From: Christensenella sp. UBA4379
Lineage (GTDB): Bacteria; Bacillota; Clostridia; Christensenellales; Aristaeellaceae
NCBI GenBank assembly: GCA_002391225.1
Contig: DGRV01000046.1
Location: forward strand, 1-26,001
Direction: 5' to 3'
DNA: 26,001 bases
How positions within the stretch are numbered: position 1 is the stretch's first letter; the number at the start of each line of letters is the position of its first letter. The notes below the pieces were generated by a model. The model ran no database searches. It saw only the letters and a list, made by a program, of their open reading frames with translations, and was not told where the DNA came from. Made by a program: the position numbers and the translations under genes. Of this stretch, positions 15,275-21,790 are shown one piece after another.

Positions 15275-16708
15275 TCAGCCCAGCCTCCCTCTCGCTTTGA
15301 GGTAGGGGCCGCCGTCGGCGACCTTTACCCATTCCTTGTGTCCCTTGCCGCAGCCGCCGGTGCCAAAGACGCCTCGGTCCGCGCTGACCATCGACACGGA
15401 GCCCAGCAGGTCCGGCACATAGCCGGTCATCACCACGGGGGCCACCACCTTGCCGGTCAGCTTCCCGTCCAGGATCTCGTAGCCCTTTTCGATGATGCAC
15501 TGGATGCCCCAGTGCTTGGGGTCCTCCATGCCGGAGGCGATGCCCTGAAGGAGGTAGCCGTGCTGAACGGAGGCGATCATGGCCTCCAATGTGTCCGTGC
15601 CGGAGTCAAAGAGGGTGTTGGTCATGCGGGTGTAGACCTTGTGCTCAAAGTTCTCCCGCTTGCCGTTGCCGGTGGGCTTCCCGCCCAGGCGCAGGGCGCT
15701 CAGGGCGTCGCAGATGCCGGTTTTGAGGATGCCGTTCTCGATCTCGGTGACGTCCCCGGCGGGGGTGCCCTCGTCGTCAAAGGCGTAGGAGGTCACGTCC
15801 ACCGCGCACAGAGCACCCTCGTGCATGGTGACCCGGTCGGAGCCGACCCGCTTGCCGATATAGTCCGCCCCCAGGGCCCGGCCCTTGACGAACATGTCCA
15901 TCTCGACCCCGTGGCCGAAGGCCTCGTGGGCGATCAGACCGGTGACGTCCGGGGCGGTGATGATGTCGTATTCCCCCGGCGTGACCCGCTCGGCGGAAAG
16001 GAGCTCATTTAAGTCCTTGAACGCCTCGTCCAGCACATGGGACAGGTCGTCGAACAGCTCCGGGCCGACCCGGCCGGAAACGCCCTCGCGGCCCATCTCC
16101 GTCCGCCCGTCCCTGCTGCCCGTGCAGACCACGCTGCCCTCCGAATAGACATAGGACTGGCGCAGGTCCCGGCACTTGGTCAAAAACAGCTTGCTGATGT
16201 GGGTGGACTGGGCGCTGGCCGAGCAATCCAGCAGGTGCTCCCCGCGCTTCATCCCCTCGTCGGACACGGCGGACAGGTTCTCAATCAGCCGGCCGATGTC
16301 CTCATCCTCGGGCAGGCGGCCCGTCTCCATCTCGACCAGCAAGGTCTCTGGTTCGTCGTCCAGGACGCCCGTCTCGTACACGGGGACCTTCGCTTCTTCC
16401 AGCAGGGAAAACTGCCGGTCTAGCTCCTCCCCGATCTCCTTTGCCTTCTGTTCCGGGTGGGCGGGGTCAAAGCGGTTGAAGGAAGCCTCGCTATACAGGC
16501 CGTTTTTGTACACCCGCACAACGGTGCCCCGCTCGGTGGTCATGGTCTCGTTGGAGACGGACTTGGACCGCTGGGAAATGGTCACATGAAAGCCCACGGA
16601 ATCCGTGGACAGGACGCTGACATACTCATACCGCCCGGACAGAAGCCGGATCAGCTCCTGCAGCCCCGGGGCGATCGCCGTCAGATAGGGGGAAAATGGT
16701 GCTTTCAT
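15275..16708 (-). CDS. tldD: TldD zinc metalloprotease subunit
   Basis: This 477-residue protein has the TldD zinc motif HEAFGHG at residues 261-267 (His261, Glu262, His266), preceded by YDIITAPDVTGLIA. The third zinc ligand, a Cys or His further on, was not pinned down. Family members cleave unfolded or small peptides inside a TldD/TldE chamber. AGGAGG lies seven bases before the ATG, which overlaps the stop of the small antitoxin-like frame upstream (ATGA). It is followed at once by tldE. The gene belongs to the four-gene minus-strand unit that starts with the M16C peptidase. Confidence 0.88.
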   Translation of the reverse strand: MKAPFSPYLTAIAPGLQELIRLLSGRYEYVSVLSTDSVGFHVTISQRSKSVSNETMTTERGTVVRVYKNGLYSEASFNRFDPAHPEQKAKEIGEELDRQFSLLEEAKVPVYETGVLDDEPETLLVEMETGRLPEDEDIGRLIENLSAVSDEGMKRGEHLLDCSASAQSTHISKLFLTKCRDLRQSYVYSEGSVVCTGSRDGRTEMGREGVSGRVGPELFDDLSHVLDEAFKDLNELLSAERVTPGEYDIITAPDVTGLIAHEAFGHGVEMDMFVKGRALGADYIGKRVGSDRVTMHEGALCAVDVTSYAFDDEGTPAGDVTEIENGILKTGICDALSALRLGGKPTGNGKRENFEHKVYTRMTNTLFDSGTDTLEAMIASVQHGYLLQGIASGMEDPKHWGIQCIIEKGYEILDGKLTGKVVAPVVMTGYVPDLLGSVSMVSADRGVFGTGGCGKGHKEWVKVADGGPYLKARGRLG

Positions 16709-16899
16709 TGCCTTGCCTCCTGTTGGGGTTGTTTATTTACCATGAAACCGGTTTCAGGGTCAGCATGTGCTTCCTCCAGTTCGTCAAACAGTTCCTGAAC
16801 GGAACCGTATGATTTCGCCGGAACCCTTCCGGACAGAATATCTCTTGTCTCCTGAATGGCCGCCTCTGTCTCCCGGGTGTACTTTGGCATCCCTTTCAT
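16705..16899 (-). CDS. RelB/DinJ-type antitoxin lacking its DNA-binding half
   Basis: This 64-residue frame resembles the C-terminal half of RelB/DinJ antitoxins (PKYTRETEAAIQETRDILSGR followed by a YGSVQELFDELEEA-type end). In full-length members an N-terminal ribbon-helix-helix of about 40 residues precedes this and binds DNA; here it is absent. The missing segment is not found upstream, because the M16C gene ends one base before this start. The ribosome site is weak, so it probably depends on coupling from the M16C gene. Its stop overlaps the tldD start by four bases. No toxin gene is adjacent. It may be a remnant kept in frame by the operon or a free toxin-binding peptide. Confidence 0.6.
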   Translation of the reverse strand: MKGMPKYTRETEAAIQETRDILSGRVPAKSYGSVQELFDELEEAHADPETGFMVNKQPQQEARQ

Positions 16900-16900
16900 C

Positions 16901-19783
16901 TTACAGCTCGCTGACCTCCAGCCCCTCGCACTTGTCCAGCGCGGCCTGGTAGCCGACCACGCAGACGGTTCCTTCTTCGGACGCCTGGCGCAGGGCGGGC
17001 AGCCATTTGAGCAGGTCTTCCTTCTTCATGCCGATGATCGTCTGACGCTCCTGGCGGCGCTTTTCCAGGGTGATGCCGGAGAACCAGCGGATATCCTCCA
17101 CCACGCCCTTCTGGCGCGGGGTGGTCAGCGGGCTCATCTGCCCGATGGTGGAAATGATGTAGCGGGTCAGGTCCTCGTCGCCGCGGACGAAATCCTGCAC
17201 GAAGGCCTGGGTATCCCGGTAGGCCTGGAGGCTGTGGGCGGCGTCGGGGTCGCGGTAGGAGGCCATGGTGACCCGGCCCGTCGGCCCGATCTGGGCGGAT
17301 ACGCCGTAGGCACCTCCCTGGACGCGGACCGCGTTCCACAGATACGCGAAGGACAGGATGTTGGAAAGCACCGAGGCCGTCCCGTCATAGCCAAGGCCCA
17401 CCTGGGACAGGTCGCCGCCCACGGACGCAAAGGTGATCTGGGCGGGGATCAGGACGCCCTCCTTCTTCGGCCCCTCGTAGCGGTAGGAGCCGTCCGCCGG
17501 GGCCGCTTCGCCCAGGGGCAAGCCGGCAAGGAAGGGCACAGGGTCGCAGGTTCCGCCGCTGCTCATGCTCATGGTCAGCCGGCTCTGGCAGACGACGCGC
17601 TGAACGGTATCGGTCCAGAAGGCAGAAAGGGCGGAAAGGTCCTCCTCGCCCTTCACCAGCTTGTGGATATAGCGCACGGCGGTCAGGCCGTTCACCGCCT
17701 CGGAGGCGGCCCCGGCAGCGCTGTAATGGGCCTGGGTGCGCAGGACGCCGAAGCGGTTCCCCGCCATCACGACGGACTGGCGCAGGTCGTCGTCCGTCTG
17801 CAGCAGGATCTCCCGGATCAGGGCTTCCTGGTTGAAGTCCGTCTCCAGCAGGATTTCCCGGATCAGGTCCGCCGCCTGGGCCTCGTATTCCTTTAAGCAC
17901 GAGCAGCTGACCGTCAGGCAGGGGATGGCCCGGTCCTTCTGGCTCAGCTTCGCCATGACCTCCAGGCCGAAGTCCAGGGACCCGGTATACAGGCGGATCA
18001 TCCGCTGGAGCTCCGTCACCGTATGCTTTTTTGTCGGCAGCTCCGCAAAGGTCTCGGTGATCAGCGTCATGCGGGTAAGCTCAGTAAGGGACAGGTCCGT
18101 CAGCGCAAAATACATCCTTACGTGGACGATGTCCCCGCAGGGCACCCTGTGATACAGTACCGTCACCGGCCCGCGCTCCTCGGCCATGGTGTCGATGAAC
18201 TCAGGCTCCTCGCTGACCGCGCTGATGGGCAGCTTGGGCAGGGTGTCCAGCTGCTCCTGGGTGTCCGGCGTCTGCTGCCAGCGGGCCAGGAGGCCGTTTT
18301 CTTTGATCAGCTCGTCCTTTTCCTCTTCCGTCATGGCGTCCATGACCGCGCTCAGCCGCGCTTCCTCCGCCTGACGGGTCTTGTCGCCCAGGGCGGGGTC
18401 GGGGACGAGGGTCAGCTGGTGCAGATCCCCCTCCTCCAGCAGAAGCTGCCTCAGCAGGTCCTCATACCAGGTGGTATTGAGCTTTTCGCGCAGGTCCTGG
18501 ATCACGTCGTCGCTGGTCAGGTACAGCAGCGGGTCGCCCTCATACAGCCAGCTGTTCAGGGCCTGGATGGCCCGGATCAGACCCTGGGGCTCGGTGGGCT
18601 CCTTCAGTCGGAAGGCCAGGCGGTTGATGGCCGCCTGCAGCTCCTCCCGGTCGATGCCCTCCCGGACGATCCTGCCCACCGTCTCCCGGACGACCTCGCG
18701 GATCCTGGGGATCCGGTCCTCCTCGGTGTTGCGCATCCACAGCTCGAAGCATTCCTGAGCGATGCCGTCGCTCAGGCCCATCGAAACGTCCTGGCACAGG
18801 CCCTCGTCCAAGAGGGCGCGCTTCACCGGCGTGTCGTTGCCGGAGCACAGGACGTCGGAAAGCAACCCCACGCCGTACAGAGCCGTCTTGTCCTCAAAGC
18901 CGGAGAAGAGCTTGCACAGCATCAGGTGGGTCTTTTCCTCGCGGTCCTCACCCTGGGCGATCTCATAGGGCCGCACCGCGCTGTCCGCCGGGCGGACCCG
19001 CTGGGGGGCGATGGGGAAGGCGTTGCCCTGCCGGGTAAAGCGGGACAGATAGCTGTCGATCAGGGCGAAGGTCTTTTCCAGGGGGATCTTGCCGTCCAGC
19101 CAGATGTAGGCGTTCTCCGGGTGATAAAAGCGCTTGTACGTGGCGATGAACTGCTCGTAGCTCAGCTCCGGGATGTGCTCGGGGTCTCCGCCCGAGTTAA
19201 AGCCGTAGCAGCTTTCGGGGAAGAGGGTGCGGAGCACCTCCTGCTCCATCACCTCGTCCACGGAGCTCATGGCCCCCTTCATCTCGTTGAACACCACGCC
19301 CTTGTAGACCGGCTTGTCCTTGCGGTCCGGCCATTCGATGTGCCAGCCCTCCTGCTCGAAGATGCAGGGGTTATGCAGGATGGCCGGGGCGAACACGGCG
19401 TCCAGATAGACCTCCGTCAGGTTCAGGAAGTCCGTCTCGTTCAGGCTGGACACCGGATACATGGTCTTGTCCGAAAAGGTCATCGCGTTCAGGAAGGTGT
19501 TCATGCTGCCCTTGATCAGCTCCACAAACGGCTCCCGGACGGGATACTTGTCGCTGCCGCAGAGCACCGAGTGCTCCAGGATATGAAACACGCCGGTATC
19601 GTTCTCCGGCAGGGTCTTAAACGTGATGGAAAACAGCTTGTTTTCCTCCAGGCTGTCAAAATAGCACAGCTTCGTGCCCGCCTGTTCGTGGGTCATCTCC
19701 ACCAGTTCGGCGTCCAGTTCGTCCACCCGGCGCACCCGGTCTACCACAAAGCCGTGAAAGCGCTGTCCAACTTGCCAGTTCAT
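16901..19783 (-). CDS. M16C-family zinc metallopeptidase (presequence-protease type)
   Basis: This 960-residue protein has the inverted zinc motif HxxEH at residues 67-71 (HILEH). It is followed by the conserved SVLCGSDKYPVREPFVELIKGSMNTFLNAMTF segment, which marks the M16C/Cym1-PreP subfamily. The length fits the two-half clamshell of this group; the second half (about 540-960) lacks the zinc motif, as usual. These enzymes degrade peptides that fit their closed chamber. There is no signal peptide, so it is cytoplasmic. AAAGGAG lies nine bases before the ATG. It is the first gene of the peptidase operon. Antisense frames of 346 and 604 codons are shadows. Confidence 0.92.
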   Translation of the reverse strand: MNWQVGQRFHGFVVDRVRRVDELDAELVEMTHEQAGTKLCYFDSLEENKLFSITFKTLPENDTGVFHILEHSVLCGSDKYPVREPFVELIKGSMNTFLNAMTFSDKTMYPVSSLNETDFLNLTEVYLDAVFAPAILHNPCIFEQEGWHIEWPDRKDKPVYKGVVFNEMKGAMSSVDEVMEQEVLRTLFPESCYGFNSGGDPEHIPELSYEQFIATYKRFYHPENAYIWLDGKIPLEKTFALIDSYLSRFTRQGNAFPIAPQRVRPADSAVRPYEIAQGEDREEKTHLMLCKLFSGFEDKTALYGVGLLSDVLCSGNDTPVKRALLDEGLCQDVSMGLSDGIAQECFELWMRNTEEDRIPRIREVVRETVGRIVREGIDREELQAAINRLAFRLKEPTEPQGLIRAIQALNSWLYEGDPLLYLTSDDVIQDLREKLNTTWYEDLLRQLLLEEGDLHQLTLVPDPALGDKTRQAEEARLSAVMDAMTEEEKDELIKENGLLARWQQTPDTQEQLDTLPKLPISAVSEEPEFIDTMAEERGPVTVLYHRVPCGDIVHVRMYFALTDLSLTELTRMTLITETFAELPTKKHTVTELQRMIRLYTGSLDFGLEVMAKLSQKDRAIPCLTVSCSCLKEYEAQAADLIREILLETDFNQEALIREILLQTDDDLRQSVVMAGNRFGVLRTQAHYSAAGAASEAVNGLTAVRYIHKLVKGEEDLSALSAFWTDTVQRVVCQSRLTMSMSSGGTCDPVPFLAGLPLGEAAPADGSYRYEGPKKEGVLIPAQITFASVGGDLSQVGLGYDGTASVLSNILSFAYLWNAVRVQGGAYGVSAQIGPTGRVTMASYRDPDAAHSLQAYRDTQAFVQDFVRGDEDLTRYIISTIGQMSPLTTPRQKGVVEDIRWFSGITLEKRRQERQTIIGMKKEDLLKWLPALRQASEEGTVCVVGYQAALDKCEGLEVSEL

Positions 19784-19916
19784 TCGTCCATTCTCCTTTC
19801 GCTTGAAGGCAGCCGGCAGATGTCCGCCGCCGGCTGATCATACATTTTCAGTTGATTTTTCTCCCCGGCCCGCCGTCCGTTGGCAGACCGCCAAATTTCC
19901 GTCCTTTACAGCGGTT

Positions 19917-19925
19917 ATTCTATCA
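19917..19925 (-). promoter_or_regulatory. probable extended -10 promoter of the peptidase operon
   Basis: On the minus strand TGATAGAAT forms an extended -10 (TG, one base, TAGAAT). No good -35 box is found 17 bases upstream, which is usual for extended -10 promoters. It lies about 134 bases before the M16C start, right after the orphan terminator. Confidence 0.45.
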
Positions 19926-19954
19926 TAATCCCGTGTAAAAAGCTATAAGAAAAA

Positions 19955-19992
19955 CCCCGGGAACGTTCGGATGATTCCAAATGTTCCCGGGG
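19955..19992 (-). terminator. intrinsic terminator of a lost gene
   Basis: A 13-bp stem with one G-U pair (CCCCGGGAACGTT with AATGTTCCCGGGG) is followed on the minus strand by TTTTTC. It would stop leftward transcription arriving from beyond 20000, where only short gene fragments remain. Confidence 0.8.
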
Positions 19993-20016
19993 GTGTAGGG
20001 GCTGTTGGCGGCTGCT

Positions 20017-20085
20017 CTATCGGAGCGATTCCTCAATCACCGTCATGTCGTGATCAATGGTCCATCGGCCATATATGACACCCTT
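20017..20085 (-). pseudogene. C-terminal fragment of an unrecognised gene
   Basis: On the minus strand a frame reads KGVIYGRWTIDHDMT and continues VIEESLR to a stop at 20017-20019, about 25 bases before the terminator. An in-frame stop precedes it. The composition looks like the end of a real protein. I do not recognise the family. Confidence 0.35.
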
Positions 20086-20215
20086 TCAAATTATCGCGAC
20101 ATGTCGCGACTTTTCAATCTAAAGCAAATAATGCGATTTTGTGCATCTATTCTATTCGTTCAAACGAAGTTGGTCTTCTCCCTGCTCGCTGAGGATGATC
20201 TGTAACATCGACAGA

Positions 20216-20320
20216 CTACCGGAAAAACACCTCGATGCCCCTCGGGTACGTTATCCGGCGTGTCCGCACCGTTCTGATAGACGATGTTTTTTCCCTTCTC
20301 AAACTTTTTAATGATGCATG
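20216..20320 (-). pseudogene. frameshifted C-terminal fragment of an unrecognised gene
   Basis: On the minus strand a frame reads KKFEKGKNIVYQNG, then ADTPDNVPEG, and then needs a one-base shift in the C-run at 20238-20241 to continue IEVFFR and stop at 20216-20218. The in-frame continuation after the shift argues for a decayed gene tail rather than chance. The 5' part is missing and the plus-strand promoter overlaps this end. The family is not recognised. Confidence 0.4.
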
Positions 20321-20349
20321 TTGATATATTGACAAAAATCCAATATAAT
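20321..20349 (+). promoter_or_regulatory. promoter of the small gene pair
   Basis: TTGATA (20321-20326) and a consensus TATAAT (20344-20349) are separated by 17 bases. The predicted transcript starts near 20356, which excludes an earlier in-frame start at 20354 and favours the ATG at 20381. Confidence 0.75.
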
Positions 20350-20380
20350 CAAATTGTCCAACTTGAAAGGAGCCATACCG

Positions 20381-20581
20381 ATGAGCGACGCGATCACGAC
20401 GGCTGTGTCCCCCGAAATGATCCCGGAAAAAGCAGCGGTTTCATGCTTGACTGATTCCCTGATCGGCATCCTGTCAGAAAAAATAGATATGAAGCAGGCA
20501 AAGGAAGAAAGGCTGAAAGAAAAGTACGAAAACCCTGATGGACGGAAGATAAGCCTGTCAGGAACTAAAAACTTTGGCTAA
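20381..20581 (+). CDS. small protein of unknown function (66 residues)
   Basis: The frame starts MSDAITTAVSPEMIPEKAAV with AGGAG eight bases upstream. It has a hydrophobic middle (VSCLTDSLIGILSEKI) and a charged, helix-prone C-terminal part (DMKQAKEERLKEKYENPDGRK). No signal peptide or metal motif is visible. The size, the acidic/basic helix at the end and its place directly before a larger gene are reminiscent of an antitoxin or a small regulatory partner, but I do not recognise the family and claim no function. It is expressed from the strong promoter at 20321-20349 and lies 30 bases before the next gene. Confidence 0.65.
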   Translation: MSDAITTAVSPEMIPEKAAVSCLTDSLIGILSEKIDMKQAKEERLKEKYENPDGRKISLSGTKNFG

Positions 20582-20611
20582 TCCGTCATTTATCGGAACG
20601 GAGGTGAAATC

Positions 20612-21373
20612 ATGCAGGATTGTTATGCTGGAGATATCGGAGATTATGGAAAGTTTGTCCTCCTTCGGGAATTGAACAAGCAGGGGCTTTCCATTGGAAT
20701 TAACTGGTATAAAACGGATGCTATAACGTCTGCAAAACAAAACGACGGAAAATACTGCATTCCGGATCATCTCGCATCTTATGACACAGAGCTTTCTTCA
20801 CGTTTGAGGAAGATATTTCATTCACAGGATGGCATTGTCCGCTCCATAGAAGCGCTGGAAGCGGGGCAACTTATCGACGGAGCTTTGTACTTTTCCGACA
20901 GTGTACCGGTAGAACGACGCGATGAATGGCATCAGCATGCTTTAAGCGCTTTATCTGGTTCCCAGTTGGTCTTTCTTGATCCTGATAACGGGATGATTGT
21001 TTCCTCAGTCGGAAAAGACAGGCAAAAGCAGCGCAAATATGTTCTTGACGCGGAAGTAGAGGACTATCTTTGCCAGGGGCATAGCGTCCTAGTCTATCAG
21101 CACCGTCCCCGGGTAAATGAAGCGGTTTACATTGACAGAATGATAGAGCGGTTTATGAGCCTTCTTCCAAAACTGAAAAGAAGCAACATTCAGGTCATCA
21201 CTTTTCCGCGTTATTCTGTTCGGGACTATTTTGCAATCAGCCTCAACAAAGAGCATTGTTTGAAAATAAAAAGTGCGATGGACAGTATGGTAAATAGCAT
21301 TTGGGGTTCGGGGAATAAGCCCATGTGCCGCCTGCCGAAAAGCGGTGAACCCTCTCAGGGCACTTTCAAATGA
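20612..21373 (+). CDS. conserved protein of unknown function, DxGDIGDxxK family
   Basis: This 253-residue soluble protein opens MQDCYAGDIGDYGKFVLLRE. It has SQLVFLDPDNGMI near residues 120-132, YQHRPR at about 162-167, and a C-terminal ISLNKEH. From memory, proteins with the opening Y-GDIGD-GK--LL and a FLDPDNG motif occur widely as hypothetical proteins. The N-terminal motif followed by an acidic DPDN resembles, loosely, the layout of RlmJ-type methyltransferases (HAGN-AD--KH then DPPYE), but this is only a hunch. GGAGG lies seven bases before the ATG. It is more AT-rich than most of the window, and together with the 66-residue gene it forms a likely two-gene unit. Confidence 0.7.
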   Translation: MQDCYAGDIGDYGKFVLLRELNKQGLSIGINWYKTDAITSAKQNDGKYCIPDHLASYDTELSSRLRKIFHSQDGIVRSIEALEAGQLIDGALYFSDSVPVERRDEWHQHALSALSGSQLVFLDPDNGMIVSSVGKDRQKQRKYVLDAEVEDYLCQGHSVLVYQHRPRVNEAVYIDRMIERFMSLLPKLKRSNIQVITFPRYSVRDYFAISLNKEHCLKIKSAMDSMVNSIWGSGNKPMCRLPKSGEPSQGTFK

Positions 21374-21500
21374 AGCTTCCAACTCTTGAACGAAACCCAA
21401 GAGTATTTCAAAAGGAAGAACTGCAGTTCAAGGGGGCCATCATAAAAATCGAAGCCGGACGCTTTTCAACGCGCCCGCCTGACATCCGACGTTTTTCCCC

Positions 21501-21529
21501 TTGACAACCTCCCCTTCATCCTGTATGAT
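21501..21529 (+). promoter_or_regulatory. near-consensus promoter of the ABC-F gene
   Basis: TTGACA (21501-21506) and TATGAT (21524-21529) are exactly 17 bases apart. The transcript would start near 21536, leaving a leader of about 240 bases before the ABC-F start codon. Confidence 0.8.
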
Positions 21530-21556
21530 AAACTCATCCAACAGAAAGGACGGGCT

Positions 21557-21790
21557 TTGGCTGCTGATGAGGAAGAACGACTGACATTCGGCATTGTGAA
21601 CATTTTCCCGGGGAAACCGGGCTTGTTGATGACGCCGTTTGGAGGTTGTGAATCCCGCAATAGCCAGACGTTTTTTTATTTTCCGCTGTCCGGGGCAGGG
21701 CCTTCCTGCTTTAGGGACAGCCAGGCGTCCGCACCGCTTTTGCGCTTTTCCCCTCCGCGGCGAAGGAGGGGTTTTTTATGGCGAAACTGA
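21557..21790 (+). CDS. possible leader ORF of the ABC-F attenuator
   Basis: A 77-codon frame starts with TTG and has AAAGGA six bases upstream, about 20 bases after the predicted transcript start. It runs through both leader hairpins and stops 10 bases inside the ABC-F gene (overlap 21778-21790). Its product resembles no family I know and is rich in Phe, Pro, Ser and Arg. Ribosomes moving or stalling on it could open the terminator and expose the ABC-F ribosome site. It could equally be a chance open frame in GC-rich DNA. Confidence 0.4.
   Translation: MAADEEERLTFGIVNIFPGKPGLLMTPFGGCESRNSQTFFYFPLSGAGPSCFRDSQASAPLLRFSPPRRRRGFLWRN
21636..21677 (+). terminator. possible first leader terminator
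   Basis: CGTTTGG (21636-21642) can pair with CCAGACG (21664-21670) using one G-U pair, and a run of seven T follows. The loop is long (21 bases), so the structure is weaker than the one at 21750. Confidence 0.4.
21750..21777 (+). terminator. attenuator hairpin sequestering the ABC-F ribosome site
   Basis: CCCCTCC (21750-21756) pairs with GGAGGGG (21765-21771), the loop is 8 bases, and six T follow and abut the ATG. The 3' arm carries the AAGGAGG Shine-Dalgarno sequence, so the same hairpin could stop transcription and block translation. Confidence 0.7.

Larger units (their letters stand above)
19784..20380. other. non-coding region with promoters, orphan terminator and gene remnants
   Basis: These 597 bases hold the M16C operon promoter (19917-19925), a terminator pointing left (19955-19992), two minus-strand gene fragments (20017-20085 and 20216-20320), a 16-bp perfect palindrome (20094-20109) and the promoter of the rightward small gene (20321-20349). 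A plus-strand frame at 20005-20205 lacks a ribosome site and recognisable content. Confidence 0.6.
21374..21777 (+). other. leader region of the ABC-F gene
   Basis: These 404 bases hold a weak hairpin after the previous gene (21382-21404), a near-consensus promoter (21501-21529), a possible leader ORF (21557-21790) and two possible terminators (21636-21677 and 21750-21777). This is the layout of an attenuated resistance gene. Confidence 0.6.

Noticed and set aside
18023..19837. 604-codon plus-strand frame over the M16C peptidase
   Set aside because: It is antisense to a clear zinc peptidase; Gln/Leu/His-rich composition and lack of a ribosome site mark it as a shadow.
20195..20225. single copy resembling the downstream 33-bp repeat (ATCGACAGACTACCGG)
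   Set aside because: Only about 15 of 21 positions match, there is no second unit, and it overlaps the end of a gene remnant; chance is likely.
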